This document shows, piece by piece, positions 12,556-21,884 of a stretch of 64,000 nucleotides of DNA. This DNA comes from Tetzosporium hominis (GTDB lineage Bacteria; Bacillota; Bacilli; Bacillales_A; Planococcaceae). The position numbers and the translations under genes are program-made. Under the pieces are notes generated by a model. That model saw nothing but the letters and a program-made list of their open reading frames with translations, was not told the DNA's origin and did not search any database. Every line of letters begins with the position of its first letter. Position 1 is the first letter of the stretch. The stretch spans positions 1 to 64,000 of the forward strand of contig NZ_NOKQ01000196.1 in the NCBI RefSeq assembly GCF_002265435.1, in the 5' to 3' direction.

Positions 12556-12589
12556 AAAAAAAAGCATCAGAGGGACCCCTCTAATGCTT
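12556..12589 (-). terminator. Terminator overlapping the end of the glutaredoxin-like gene
   Basis: Minus-strand stem AAGCATTAGAGG / CCTCTGATGCTT followed by eight T residues. The left arm and loop are coding: the hairpin contains the last codons and the TGA stop at 12567. It ends the lemA-TPM-glutaredoxin transcript just before the cggR promoter. Confidence 0.85.
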
Positions 12590-12812
12590 CGTAAAGTGTA
12601 GCATAATCAATGTTTCCATATTGAATGATGCTTCCCTTATATTCAATAACAGGAATCATCAACATATATTTTTCATGGATCTGTTCATCGTCTTCAATAT
12701 TCAGTTCTTGAATGTGAAGCGGGATATCCTCAGCCACGAGTTCAAGCATCCGCTTCCCTTCGTCACATAATGGACATCCTTGACGTGTATAAAATTGAAC
12801 TTCTTTTACCAC
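12567..12812 (-). CDS. Glutaredoxin-like (thioredoxin-fold) protein
   Basis: 81 residues. The N-terminal YTRQGCPLCDEGKRML is a thioredoxin-fold CxxC site (CPLC), and the later MLMIPVIEYKG carries the cis-Pro loop. Small proteins of this type belong to the glutaredoxin-like/DUF836 group; the partner is unknown. It overlaps the end of the TPM-domain gene by seven bases, so the two are probably translationally coupled. A role in redox handling of an envelope process is only a guess from context. Confidence 0.85.
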   Translation of the reverse strand: MVKEVQFYTRQGCPLCDEGKRMLELVAEDIPLHIQELNIEDDEQIHEKYMLMIPVIEYKGSIIQYGNIDYATLYEALEGSL

Positions 12813-13579
12813 CCGCGTCCTGCACCTCCTCCACCGGAACTACCACCACCGAATCCACCAAAGCCGCCACCCATTCCGCCACCAGATGAGCGACCTCCGC
12901 CCATTCCTGGTCCGAAGATGAATGGCCCTCCTCGGCCTCCACGTCCTCCGCCTCTTCCATTATTGCTGAACATCGTCACAATAACATAGAAGATAATGAC
13001 GATCATGATAATAGTTAGTGGTGAGATTCCTCCATCACTAGATGAAGGACGTGCCGGTGCAACTTGTTCACCTGTGTAATTATACTCTGCCGAAACTTCT
13101 TGATAAAGCATTTCATAAGTAGATTGAACGGCACCAGCTACATCTCCCGATCGTAAGAAAGGTAGTGTGTATTCATCGAGTATACGTCCAATTTTCCCAT
13201 CAGGTAAACGTCCTTCAAGTCCTTGGCCTACTCCGATATAGATATCTCGGTCACCTGCTTTGTTAGGATCCATCTCAAGAAGAAAAACGAGGCCGTTATT
13301 TTCTTCCGCACTCCCGATTCCCCATTCTCGAATCAATTCTACGGAATAGCTATTTGGATCTTGACCTTCTAGTGATTCTACTGTGACGACTACAATTTGA
13401 GCTCCTGTAGCTTGATCGAGCCCAAGACCTAGTTCTTCGATATGCTGTTCTACGTCTTCAGGAATGACATTGTAAAAGTCGTGTACGTAGGATTCACCCG
13501 GTAATGGTTCTGGTACTTCTGCTGCTACTGATAAAGGTATCAGGAGAAGGAAAAGTAATACTAGAAGAGAACGGATCAT
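12806..13579 (-). CDS. TPM-domain membrane protein (YgcG-like)
   Basis: 257 residues. A signal peptide (about 1-20, ending SVAAEVPEP) is followed by a TPM domain (about 30-155, YVHDFYNVIPEDVEQHIEELG ... GIGSAEENNGLVFLLE ... GRLPDGKIGRILDE), a transmembrane segment near 185-205 (IIMIVIIFYVIVTMF), and a Gly/Arg/Ser-rich tail. TPM proteins are extracytoplasmic and are often next to LemA; some act in photosystem repair or as phosphatases, but no function is established for this type. It overlaps lemA by four bases. Confidence 0.9.
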   Translation of the reverse strand: MIRSLLVLLFLLLIPLSVAAEVPEPLPGESYVHDFYNVIPEDVEQHIEELGLGLDQATGAQIVVVTVESLEGQDPNSYSVELIREWGIGSAEENNGLVFLLEMDPNKAGDRDIYIGVGQGLEGRLPDGKIGRILDEYTLPFLRSGDVAGAVQSTYEMLYQEVSAEYNYTGEQVAPARPSSSDGGISPLTIIMIVIIFYVIVTMFSNNGRGGGRGGRGGPFIFGPGMGGGRSSGGGMGGGFGGFGGGSSGGGGAGRGW

Positions 13580-14154
13580 TCTCCATCACTTCCAAAGTCG
13601 ACCTCTGGAGCTTCCTCTGCACCATCTTCCGCTTCAAAGTATTCTCTTTCATCAAATCCAAAGACACCAGCAATCAAAGCACCAGGCATACGATTGACTT
13701 TGCGATTATGCAAAGACACGGCTTCATTATAGTCTTGGCGAGCGACAGATAATCGGTTCTCTGTTCCTGCAAGCTCGTCCATCAATTGACGGAAGTTGGC
13801 ATCTGACTTAAGGTCTGGGTAATTTTCTACAATGACCAACAGTCGAGATAACGCTCCGCCCAGTTCATTATTTGCTTCTGCTTGCTCTGTCGGAGAATCC
13901 GCTCCAGCAAGTCTCGCACGTGCGTCTGCGATCTCAGTTAAGATTTCACGCTCTTGCTCCGCAAATCCTTTGACTGTTTCGACTAAGTTCGGAATTAAAT
14001 CAACGCGGCGTTGCAGTTGCGTCTCTACTTGAGCATACGCTTGGTTGACGTTTTCGCTTGAGTCGACGAATCCGTTATAACTTGGGATAAGTAGTGCTGC
14101 AATCAAAACAATGATGCCGACTACAATAAGTATAGGTACTAATGCTTTTTTCAT
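13576..14154 (-). CDS. lemA: LemA family protein
   Basis: 192 residues from ATG 14154, preceded by AAAGGTGG; an upstream in-frame start would begin in non-conserved sequence. It has one N-terminal transmembrane helix (about 4-26), then the helical LemA domain with NVNQAYAQVETQLQRRVDLIPNLV and RQDYNEAVSLHNRKVNRMPG. LemA proteins are membrane-anchored with a helical-bundle exterior, and commonly pair with TPM proteins. The function is not known. Confidence 0.93.
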   Translation of the reverse strand: MKKALVPILIVVGIIVLIAALLIPSYNGFVDSSENVNQAYAQVETQLQRRVDLIPNLVETVKGFAEQEREILTEIADARARLAGADSPTEQAEANNELGGALSRLLVIVENYPDLKSDANFRQLMDELAGTENRLSVARQDYNEAVSLHNRKVNRMPGALIAGVFGFDEREYFEAEDGAEEAPEVDFGSDGE

Positions 14155-14224
14155 GGGACTCCACCTTTCTGGTTCTATATCATACTTTCCCCTGATTGGG
14201 GTCTGATTGAAACATTTAGACAAG

Positions 14225-14247
14225 AAAAAACACCGCGGTTGCGGTGT
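14225..14247 (-). terminator. Terminator of clpP
   Basis: Minus-strand stem ACACCGC / GCGGTGT with a four-base loop and a T6 run, 12 bases after the clpP stop. Confidence 0.85.
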
Positions 14248-14258
14248 CTTGTAAATTC

Positions 14259-14855
14259 TTAGATTTCTTTTTTGTCGCTGCGATCAATGATGTGATCGAC
14301 TAAGCCGTATTCTTTAGCACGTTCTGCTGTCATGAAGTTGTCGCGGTCTGTATCTTTTGCGATAACATCAATCGGCTGACCTGTACGATCAGCAAGAATT
14401 TGATTTAATTTCTCGCGCAAGAATAAGATACGTTTAGCAGCAATTTCGATCTCAGTTGCTTGACCTTGTGCACCACCAAGTGGTTGGTGAATCATAACTT
14501 CTGCATTTGGAAGAGCATAACGCTTTCCTTTAGTACCTGCAGCTAATAAGAAAGCACCCATAGATGCTGCCATACCGATACAGATTGTTTGAACGTCTGG
14601 TTTGATAAACTGCATTGTATCGTAGATCGCCATACCAGCTGTGATGCTACCACCTGGGCTGTTGATATAGATCGAGATATCTTTTTCTGGATCTTCTGCT
14701 TCTAAGAAGAGCAACTGAGCAACGATAGAGTTCGCTACATTATCATCAATTCCGCTTCCCAGCATGATAATGCGGTCTTTCAATAGACGCGAATAAATAT
14801 CGTAGGCACGTTCGCCACGGTTTGTTTGTTCAATAACTGTTGGAATTAAATTCAT
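14259..14855 (-). CDS. clpP: ATP-dependent Clp protease proteolytic subunit
   Basis: 198 residues, the standard ClpP length. The serine-protease triad is Ser98 ([11 protein letters not shown]), His123 ([11 protein letters not shown]) and Asp172 ([13 protein letters not shown]). It forms the tetradecameric chamber used with ClpX or ClpC, and degrades SsrA-tagged proteins, linking it to the tmRNA system at the left end. It is monocistronic, between its own promoter with a CtsR box and a terminator. Confidence 0.98.
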   Translation of the reverse strand: MNLIPTVIEQTNRGERAYDIYSRLLKDRIIMLGSGIDDNVANSIVAQLLFLEAEDPEKDISIYINSPGGSITAGMAIYDTMQFIKPDVQTICIGMAASMGAFLLAAGTKGKRYALPNAEVMIHQPLGGAQGQATEIEIAAKRILFLREKLNQILADRTGQPIDVIAKDTDRDNFMTAERAKEYGLVDHIIDRSDKKEI

Positions 14856-14880
14856 CGTTCATTCCTCCATTTTTTGTATT

Positions 14881-14896
14881 AGGTTATGTGTAACCT
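14881..14896. repeat. Inverted repeat in the clpP 5' untranslated region
   Basis: AGGTTATGTGTAACCT is a perfect 6-bp inverted repeat with a four-base centre. It lies 16-31 bases downstream of the clpP -10 and about 25 bases before the clpP start. It could be an operator for a second regulator or a weak mRNA stem. Confidence 0.5.
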
Positions 14897-14911
14897 GCTG
14901 TCTGTATGTTA

Positions 14912-14942
14912 ATGATACACATGAAGGTCAAGAAAGGTCAAA
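14912..14942 (-). promoter_or_regulatory. clpP promoter with CtsR operator
   Basis: On the plus strand, GGTCAAGAAAGGTCAAA (14926-14942) is a CtsR heptad direct repeat with one mismatch. On the minus strand it overlaps the -35 TTGACC (14936-14941), followed after 18 bases by the -10 TATCAT (14912-14917). CtsR would block RNA polymerase until heat or misfolding stress, as for clp genes in B. subtilis. Confidence 0.88.
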
Positions 14943-14966
14943 TCTGATGCATTGATTTTTTTGAGG

Positions 14967-14995
14967 TTGTATTTTGATTAGGGCAAAGCTATAAT
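14967..14995 (+). promoter_or_regulatory. Promoter of tRNA-Arg
   Basis: TTGTAT (14967-14972), a 17-base spacer and a perfect TATAAT (14990-14995), 14 bases before the tRNA. Confidence 0.7.
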
Positions 14996-15008
14996 AATAA
15001 AGTCGCTT

Positions 15009-15080
15009 GCCCCCGTAGTTTAATGGATATGACGCAAGATTCCGGTTCTTGAGATGGGAGTTCGATTCTCTCCGGGGGCG
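15009..15080 (+). tRNA. tRNA-Arg (anticodon CCG)
   Basis: A 72-base cloverleaf: acceptor GCCCCCG / CGGGGGC, anticodon stem CAAGA / TCTTG around TTCCGGT (anticodon CCG, reading CGG), and T arm GGGAGTTCGATTCTCTC. The CCA end is not encoded. It stands alone between clpP and crh, as does a single tRNA-Arg in B. subtilis. Confidence 0.95.
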
Positions 15081-15086
15081 TACCTA

Positions 15087-15119
15087 ACACCTGATAGCTT
15101 ATGCTATCAGGTGTTTTTG
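15087..15119 (+). terminator. Terminator of tRNA-Arg
   Basis: Perfect 12-bp stem ACACCTGATAGC / GCTATCAGGTGT, four-base loop, then TTTTTG. Confidence 0.92.
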
Positions 15120-15134
15120 TCTTTAGATGTGGAA

Positions 15135-15231
15135 GGCGTTCGCTCAGAAATCTCGCGAAAACCAGGCGCCCCAATTGAGGCGCTCTTTGCCTCGGTTGGG
15201 GTGAATGGTTTTTGCGTGTATTTCTAACGCC
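15135..15231. repeat. 97-bp imperfect palindrome
   Basis: The two ~40-base arms run GGCGTT...AGAAAT...CGAAAACCA...CCCCAA and back, with short bulges; the centre is around 15180-15195. It lies between the tRNA terminator and repeat C1. No second copy is visible in the window. It may be a small mobile palindrome; the remaining bases to 15310 hold nothing I recognise. Confidence 0.6.
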
Positions 15232-15310
15232 TGCAACTCGATATAGCTGGAAAAGTAAAGAGCGCCGCTCTTGTGCTTCTTGAAATTTAAAATCTGTTAG
15301 ATACTTGTTT

Positions 15311-15382
15311 TTGAACCTGAGAAGCCCTTTTCCTAGGATATCAAGAGGTTCTCCCCTTGGAAAGAGGCTTCTCAGGTGAAAC
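15311..15382. repeat. Dispersed palindromic repeat C, copy 1 (uninterrupted)
   Basis: 72 bases with inverted ends CCTGAGAAGCCCTTTTCC and GGAAAGAGGCTTCTCAGG. A partial copy lies at 27108-27142 and an interrupted one at 58046-58176. This copy serves as the empty-site reference for the interrupted copy. Confidence 0.85.
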
Positions 15383-15401
15383 TAGCTTCGACCCACCAAA
15401 C

Positions 15402-15434
15402 AAAAAAGCATCCGGAGTCGATTCGGATGCTTTC
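15402..15434 (-). terminator. Terminator of crh
   Basis: Minus-strand stem AAAGCATCCG / CGGATGCTTT followed by T6, directly after the crh stop. Confidence 0.85.
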
Positions 15435-15437
15435 CCA

Positions 15438-15689
15438 TTAATTTTCAGTAATGAATTTTGTTAGTGTATCGATAGCCGCTTCTTCATCAGAACCTTCTGC
15501 ATACAACACAACTTCTTCACCACGACCTACAGCCAAGCTCATGATTCCCATGATACTTTTCGCATTGACTTTCTTGCCGTCTTTTTCTAAAAAGATCTCA
15601 CTCGCAAAACGGTTAGCTTCTTGTACAAATAAAGCCGCTTGACGTGCTTGCAAGCCGTTCGATAATCCTACATCCATCGTCTTTTCCAT
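15438..15689 (-). CDS. crh: Catabolite repression HPr-like protein Crh
   Basis: 83 residues from ATG 15689. It is HPr-like, but the histidine that HPr uses for phosphotransfer is Gln14 here (SNGLQARQAALF), so it cannot act in sugar transport. The regulatory Ser45 is kept (NAKSIMGIMSLAV; Ser46 in Bacillus numbering). When this Ser is phosphorylated by HprK, Crh acts as a CcpA co-repressor and in methylglyoxal control. HprK is encoded at 30503-31423. It follows whiA by 19 bases, the conserved Bacillales order. Confidence 0.95.
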   Translation of the reverse strand: MEKTMDVGLSNGLQARQAALFVQEANRFASEIFLEKDGKKVNAKSIMGIMSLAVGRGEEVVLYAEGSDEEAAIDTLTKFITEN

Positions 15690-15708
15690 CGCAAACCAAT
15701 CCTCTCTA

Positions 15709-16650
15709 TCAAATCGTTTCGCCTCTACGGAGTGCTTCAGCGATTTCATCCAATTTCCGTAACCGGTGATTGACTCCAGATTTACTTACAGAGCCAGCCG
15801 AGACCATCTCACCGAGTTCCTTAAGCGTCACATCTTGGTATTCTACACGCAATCTTGCAATCTCCCGAAGCTTCTCTGGAAGCTGATCGAGACCGATAGC
15901 GTTTTCAATAAACCGGATATTCTCCACTTGTCTGAGAGCGGCTCCAATCGTTTTGTTCAGATTGGCCGTCTCACAGTTCACTAAGCGATTGACGCTATTG
16001 CGCATGTCGCGAATAATCCGGACATCTTCAAATTTTAATAGTGCTTGGTGTGCACCCACTAGACTTAAAAAGTCAGCGATTTTCTCTGCTTCCTTTAAGT
16101 ATGCCACAAATCCTTTTTTACGTTCAATGGTTTTTGCATTTAACTCGTAGCCATTCATCAATTGGACAAGTGCATCACTGTGTTCTTTATATAAAGTATA
16201 GATTTCTAAATGATAGGAAGATGTCTCTGGATTGTTAACAGAACCTCCAGCAAGGAAAGCTCCTCTCAAGTAAGAACGCTTACAGCATTCATTCGAGATC
16301 AACTCATGATGGATTTCGTTAGAGAACTCATAGCCATCATTCATGATGTGAAGGTCGCCTAAGATTTCACGAGTCCCTTCACGGATACGCGTAATATAGA
16401 CATTGTTTTTCTTTAACTTCATCTTCTTCCGAACGAGCAGTTCTACTTGAATCGCATAGACACGTTTGATCAATGTATAGATGCGGCGAGCGATAGCTGC
16501 ATTCTCTGTCTGAATATCGAGACTCAAGTTTTTATTGCTAAATCCAAGAGTTCCATTCATCCGAATAATGGCAGACAATTCAGCACGAGCACAACAGGCA
16601 TCGACTTCGGCTTGCGTCATTTCTTTTTTTGTTTCTGAAGCAAATGACAT
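15709..16650 (-). CDS. whiA: WhiA family DNA-binding protein
   Basis: 313 residues from ATG 16650, preceded by GGGGGAG; a GTG two codons upstream would overlap that site. The N-terminal part is a homing-endonuclease-like fold ([27 protein letters not shown]), and the C terminus is a helix-turn-helix ([29 protein letters not shown]). WhiA affects cell division and chromosome segregation in Bacillus. It lies between glmR/yvcK and crh in a tight operon. Confidence 0.97.
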   Translation of the reverse strand: MSFASETKKEMTQAEVDACCARAELSAIIRMNGTLGFSNKNLSLDIQTENAAIARRIYTLIKRVYAIQVELLVRKKMKLKKNNVYITRIREGTREILGDLHIMNDGYEFSNEIHHELISNECCKRSYLRGAFLAGGSVNNPETSSYHLEIYTLYKEHSDALVQLMNGYELNAKTIERKKGFVAYLKEAEKIADFLSLVGAHQALLKFEDVRIIRDMRNSVNRLVNCETANLNKTIGAALRQVENIRFIENAIGLDQLPEKLREIARLRVEYQDVTLKELGEMVSAGSVSKSGVNHRLRKLDEIAEALRRGETI

Positions 16651-16682
16651 CTTCACTCCCCCTTTCCTCAGAAGTTGTCATT

Positions 16683-17654
16683 TTATTTTTTATTGGAAAG
16701 CGCTTCGTAGACAAGCCACAGCGCTACTTTTTCTGCGTTATGTCGAACACTACCATCACGAATGACCGCGATGTCCTTTTGAATTACTTCAATGCCTAGC
16801 GTTTCAATTTTCTCGACATCCACTACAACAGGTGCCGCATGTTCTTCTGAATACATATCCACTATCTGATCGGGTAAATCATAGTCTGAAGCTAGCACGA
16901 CATCGATAATGTCAGGGCCAGTATGATTGATAATCGCTTGCAGATGATGAGATGCTTTGTACGCTTCCGTCTCGCCTGCCTGAGTCATTAAATTGCACAT
17001 ATAGACTCGGAGCGCATCCGATTCTCGAATGGCCTGTTGAATCTCGGGCACAAGTAAGTTTGGCAAAATACTAGTGTACAGAGAACCAGGACCAATGACA
17101 ATTAAATCCGCTTTTTTGATAGCCTGGATAGCTTCTGGCAAAGGCTGCACGTCTTCCGGAGTGATCATTACGCTTCGAATCGGTTTGTCGACAAGAGGAA
17201 TCTTGGATTCTCCCGTTACAATCGACCCGTCTTCATAGACGGCGTGAAGAGTGACCACTTGGTTAGCTGCGGGTAATACTTTGCCATTGATATTAAGCAC
17301 ACGGCTCATTTCACTGACCGCATGTCCAAAATCGCCCGTTATAGCAGTCAACGCAGCTAACATCAGATTCCCGAGAGAATGCCCTTCTAAATCTTTAGAA
17401 TGGTTGAAACGGTACTGGAACATCGCTTCAACTAACGGCTCGACATCTGAAAGTGCCGCAATCACATTGCGGACATCACCTGGAGGAGGAATATCGTAGT
17501 CTTCACGCAAGCGACCCGAGCTTCCTCCATCGTCAGCCACAGTTACAATCGCTGTAATATCGACCGGTAATTTCTTTAGCCCTCGCAGTAATGTGGATAA
17601 CCCAGTCCCACCGCCGAGGACGACAACTTTTATACGCTCACTTGGCTTAGGCAC
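16683..17654 (-). CDS. glmR: Gluconeogenesis factor GlmR (YvcK)
   Basis: 323 residues if the GTG at 17654 is used. GGGAGGG lies seven bases before this GTG, whereas an ATG at 17669 has no site upstream and itself spans the GGAGGG. The Rossmann-like UDP-sugar-binding fold shows VVVLGGGTGLSTLLRGLK and DDGGSSGRLREDYDIPPPGD. In B. subtilis it binds UDP-GlcNAc, stimulates GlmS and supports envelope synthesis on gluconeogenic carbon. It lies between rapZ and whiA. Confidence 0.95.
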   Translation of the reverse strand: MPKPSERIKVVVLGGGTGLSTLLRGLKKLPVDITAIVTVADDGGSSGRLREDYDIPPPGDVRNVIAALSDVEPLVEAMFQYRFNHSKDLEGHSLGNLMLAALTAITGDFGHAVSEMSRVLNINGKVLPAANQVVTLHAVYEDGSIVTGESKIPLVDKPIRSVMITPEDVQPLPEAIQAIKKADLIVIGPGSLYTSILPNLLVPEIQQAIRESDALRVYMCNLMTQAGETEAYKASHHLQAIINHTGPDIIDVVLASDYDLPDQIVDMYSEEHAAPVVVDVEKIETLGIEVIQKDIAVIRDGSVRHNAEKVALWLVYEALSNKK

Positions 17655-17673
17655 GCAGGGCCCTCCCATCGTT

Positions 17674-18549
17674 CTATTTTACATCTCGGTGCCGAATGAC
17701 CGTCGGCGCTTCTTTCTTTAGGTAGTCACCAAAATATTCAGCAAGCGTTACCGAACGGTGCTGACCACCTGTACAACCAAAGGCAATGACCAACTGGCTC
17801 TTCCCTTCACGCTTATAATGAGGAATCATGAATTCGAAAAGATCGGTCAGCTTTTCAACTAACTTCTTCGTTTCAGACCATTTCATCACGTAACTGGATA
17901 CTTCATGGTCTCTTCCTGACATCGGACGAAGTTCTTCTATATAAAATGGGTTCGGTAAGAAACGAACATCAAAAACTAAATCTGCGTCAATCGGCATGCC
18001 ATGCTTGAAGCCAAACGACATAACGTTGATGATAAATGGCGAATGCAGATCTGTAGAGAAGATATTCTCAATCTCTTCCCGAAGTTGTTTTGGCTTTAAG
18101 TTCGATGTATCGATAATGTGTTGCGCACGACCTTTGAGTTCTTCAAGCATTAAACGTTCTTTATTAATGCCTTCAAGAGGTAGTCCTAGTTTTGCAAGGG
18201 GGTGAGACCGGCGGGACTCTTTGTAGCGACTGACCAGTGTCTGATTATCCGCTTCTAAAAACAAGATACGAGGACTAATATTGCGGCTTTCTTGAAGTTG
18301 ATTAAGAGTCTCAGAAATCGGACCAAACACTTCTCCACCTCGTACGTCCATAACGAGCGCAATTTTCTGCAGTTGCTTATCTGAATCCACAAGTAAGTCT
18401 ACGAACGTAGCAAGAAGATCTGGAGGCAGATTGTCAATGCAATAATAGCCCATGTCTTCAAAGCTTTGAATGGCAACAGACTTTCCTGCTCCCGACATTC
18501 CTGTGATAATCACAATGTCCGTTTGGGGTTGCGGCGTTTCTAGATTCAT
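17674..18549 (-). CDS. rapZ: RNase adapter RapZ family nucleotide-binding protein (YvcJ)
   Basis: 291 residues with Walker [13 protein letters not shown] near residue 17 and the C-terminal conserved [16 protein letters not shown]. It binds ATP and GTP. In E. coli, RapZ steers GlmZ RNA decay and senses glucosamine-6-phosphate; in B. subtilis the protein is linked to competence and GlmR. It overlaps the nudix gene start by four bases and precedes glmR by 19. Confidence 0.96.
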   Translation of the reverse strand: MNLETPQPQTDIVIITGMSGAGKSVAIQSFEDMGYYCIDNLPPDLLATFVDLLVDSDKQLQKIALVMDVRGGEVFGPISETLNQLQESRNISPRILFLEADNQTLVSRYKESRRSHPLAKLGLPLEGINKERLMLEELKGRAQHIIDTSNLKPKQLREEIENIFSTDLHSPFIINVMSFGFKHGMPIDADLVFDVRFLPNPFYIEELRPMSGRDHEVSSYVMKWSETKKLVEKLTDLFEFMIPHYKREGKSQLVIAFGCTGGQHRSVTLAEYFGDYLKKEAPTVIRHRDVK

Positions 18550-19022
18550 GATGAATGCACCTCCTGAGATGATTGCAAACGATATTCTAACAGCTCAAAG
18601 TCTTCTGTATAGACAAAGGTTCCGTACTGGATACCCGGTTGTGTAGCCGCAAATACTAAGTTCATGCGATCCCCTTCCGCCATCGGCAAGTCGTGAAGCG
18701 CTTCAATAGGGTGCCATTCAAGAACACCTTCATGGTTTTCTTCAAGAGGTGTCCCAATAAAGTCATGAGCAACCAATGTAGAGAGCAGCCACTCCGATAC
18801 AACGTGACCGTCTCGTTTGATAACAATTGTGTAGCTTCCTTTTAAATGAGGAGCACATGGCGTTGTGGCTGTTTCTTCGGAAAATTCGCGGATGCCCGCT
18901 TCGTAAACAGATTCCCCACTTTCTGTCTTACCGCCTGGTGCGACGTACCAATTTCTTCGAGGTTTTTTAAGTAGAAGGACTTTGCCATCCTTTATTACTA
19001 GTAAATTGACGATCCGTTGCAT
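18546..19022 (-). CDS. Nudix hydrolase (YvcI type)
   Basis: 158 residues with the Nudix box [21 protein letters not shown] (G-x5-E-x7-RE-x2-EE, the final small residues slightly off consensus). Nudix enzymes hydrolyse nucleoside diphosphate derivatives; the N-terminal [29 protein letters not shown] resembles MutT-like 8-oxo-dGTP group members, but the substrate is not known. It is the first gene of the nudix-rapZ-glmR-whiA-crh operon, overlapping rapZ by ATGA. Confidence 0.92.
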   Translation of the reverse strand: MQRIVNLLVIKDGKVLLLKKPRRNWYVAPGGKTESGESVYEAGIREFSEETATTPCAPHLKGSYTIVIKRDGHVVSEWLLSTLVAHDFIGTPLEENHEGVLEWHPIEALHDLPMAEGDRMNLVFAATQPGIQYGTFVYTEDFELLEYRLQSSQEVHSS

Positions 19023-19081
19023 CGATTCTCTCCATCTCTTTTATAATATCTTTAAGTATACTATACTTCGGGAATCTACAT

Positions 19082-19128
19082 AAAAAAAGAGGCTGCCTCC
19101 TCGACTTAATAAGCGAGAAAACAGCCTT
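19082..19128 (-). terminator. Terminator of trxB
   Basis: Minus-strand stem AGGCTGTTTTCTCG / CGAGGAGGCAGCCT followed by T7, about 95 bases after the trxB stop. Confidence 0.85.
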
Positions 19129-19221
19129 TCAAAGAAAACCTATATAAAAAGGGGGTCAATTTATAGTTCTTACTATACACGACCTTTGTTGCATTCTGGT
19201 TACAACCACGTTAAGAAATGA

Positions 19222-20187
<966 letters not shown>

Positions 20188-20241
20188 TCATTCTCACTAT
20201 AATCTAGCGGATTTGACACAAGCGTTCAACATATCTGCCCA

Positions 20242-21792
20242 TCAAGCATCAAAGAAAGGGAAAAACGCCATTAATTCGTTCACATATTTCGTCAATGTCG
20301 GAACGGACACTTCATAATGCTCAGCGAATTGCTTTTTAGTAGCTTCCTTTGAACGAGACGAGGCATACATATAAGCTGTAGCTGCTGCTAGCGCCTTTGT
20401 GTTTTTAAACGGATAGCCCTGCTGAAGTCCGCGTTCCATCATAACAAACCACATCTCATACATGTAGGCATGCTGGTAAGTTAGTGGATGGTGCAACTCA
20501 TAAAAGAGATCAGCCACTTTCATCGCTTGGACAAAATGTTTCTCAGCAGGAACTTTCATTGAAAACTCATGGTTCAAAGAATAGCCTACGATGAGTTTTT
20601 CAATTGCTGTCAGACTTTCTACTTGAATTAATTTCGGGTGTGCCACCAAGTCGTGCAAGTGCACGGATTTTCCCATCAAGTAGAGCGCTACTGCTCGAGA
20701 CGGTGCGGAATCGCTCTGAATCTTCTCTTTCAAAAAGTCCGCATCGTTTTCTACTCCAGCAGGTTCTTCCTCTTCTTGTAGCTTCCAAGGCTCAAACCCT
20801 TCTTTCGTGGGGTCGAGACGGATCAGTTCAAGCCACGCACTATGCGCGCGATCTTTCTTGCCTGAGAAGTACGCAGAGTGTGCAAGCCAGAAGTAAAAGC
20901 TTGGATCGTCACCGAACCCCATTTTCTGAAGCTGTCGTAGTGTGCGATACCCTTCTTCATGTCTACCAAGAAGAGCTAACGTCGCACCAAGTTTGAAGCG
21001 CTGGTCGATAGCAATCGGCTTGATTTTTTCTAGAACAGCCAGGATTTCTTGAAGTTCGCGGTAGGACTGTTTGTAATGAGCTAGAACAGCAAGATTACAG
21101 AGAGCATGAAGATTTCCCTGGTCGTTGCGCAACACTTCATGTAACAGCGCTGTTGCCTGCTCTTCTTCACCGATGTAGAAATAAGCGAGCGCTAAATTGT
21201 TAAAGGCCGGCCAGAATGTATCATTTTCAGCTACAATCGTCTCGAGTAACGCCACTGCTTCATCAAAACGTCCCCGTTCCATCATCTTCCGAGCTTTCTC
21301 TTGCAAATAGACGACATCAGAAGACGGCACATCTTCTTGAAAGTCGAGTGCACCTTCCACTTCCGTAAAGTCTAAGATCTCTAATGCCTCTTCATAATAC
21401 ATGCCTTCCTCGTCCATTTGCATGTATTTTGTTGCGAAACGGTTTGCTTCTGCAAAATGACCGAGATGGGCGTTGATTTCTGCTAAGAAAAAAACGATAT
21501 CGGAATCATTGGGATCCATCGAGTGCGCACTCTGGAGCAGCTCATACGCTTCATCAAAGTTCTCCGCTTCCATCTGTAAAATGCCGTACTGCATTAAGAT
21601 CATCGGATCGTCTGGGCTTAATTCAACGGCTCGTTTCAAATATTTTTGCGCTTTAGTGAATTGCTCTTTCTTCAACTCGCCAAGCGCTTTCTGATAATAG
21701 TATTCGCCCGTTGGGATAAACGTGACGACATTTTCTTGTTTGGATTTACGTGATTTTTTCAAAGTATCCTCCAGTTGCCGGGTCGTATTCAT
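20242..21792 (-). CDS. TPR-repeat protein (YvcD-like)
   Basis: 516 residues from the ATG at 21792 (a TTG lies directly before it). No strong ribosome binding site is visible; the hisIE terminator stem lies just upstream. The N terminus is basic and polar. From about residue 30 it is built of tetratricopeptide repeats (EYYYQKALGELKKEQFTKAQKYLKRAVELSPDDP; AFNNLALAYFYIGEEEQATALLHEVL). The C-terminal ~120 residues are helical with an apparent helix-turn-helix-like end (KQFAEHYEVSVPTLTKYVNELMAF). It follows the his operon, as yvcD does. The function is not known. Confidence 0.85.
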   Translation of the reverse strand: MNTTRQLEDTLKKSRKSKQENVVTFIPTGEYYYQKALGELKKEQFTKAQKYLKRAVELSPDDPMILMQYGILQMEAENFDEAYELLQSAHSMDPNDSDIVFFLAEINAHLGHFAEANRFATKYMQMDEEGMYYEEALEILDFTEVEGALDFQEDVPSSDVVYLQEKARKMMERGRFDEAVALLETIVAENDTFWPAFNNLALAYFYIGEEEQATALLHEVLRNDQGNLHALCNLAVLAHYKQSYRELQEILAVLEKIKPIAIDQRFKLGATLALLGRHEEGYRTLRQLQKMGFGDDPSFYFWLAHSAYFSGKKDRAHSAWLELIRLDPTKEGFEPWKLQEEEEPAGVENDADFLKEKIQSDSAPSRAVALYLMGKSVHLHDLVAHPKLIQVESLTAIEKLIVGYSLNHEFSMKVPAEKHFVQAMKVADLFYELHHPLTYQHAYMYEMWFVMMERGLQQGYPFKNTKALAAATAYMYASSRSKEATKKQFAEHYEVSVPTLTKYVNELMAFFPFFDA

Positions 21793-21800
21793 CAAGAAAG

Positions 21801-21829
21801 AACAGGAACGCGGCGTACACGTTCCTGTT
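21801..21829 (-). terminator. Terminator at the end of the his operon
   Basis: Stem AACAGGAACG / CGTTCCTGTT about 55 bases after hisIE, with only a weak T-rich tail (TCTTTCTTG) on the minus strand. Read-through into the TPR gene is possible. Confidence 0.6.
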
Positions 21830-21884
21830 TCGTTTATTCTTCAGTATAGCATACCTAAGTATGAATTTGTCCCTATGAATGACT

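Noticed and set aside
16683-16710. cre-like sequence (GGAAAGCGCTTCG) near the end of glmR
   Set aside because: It lies in the coding end of glmR with no promoter next to it; a chance match is likely.
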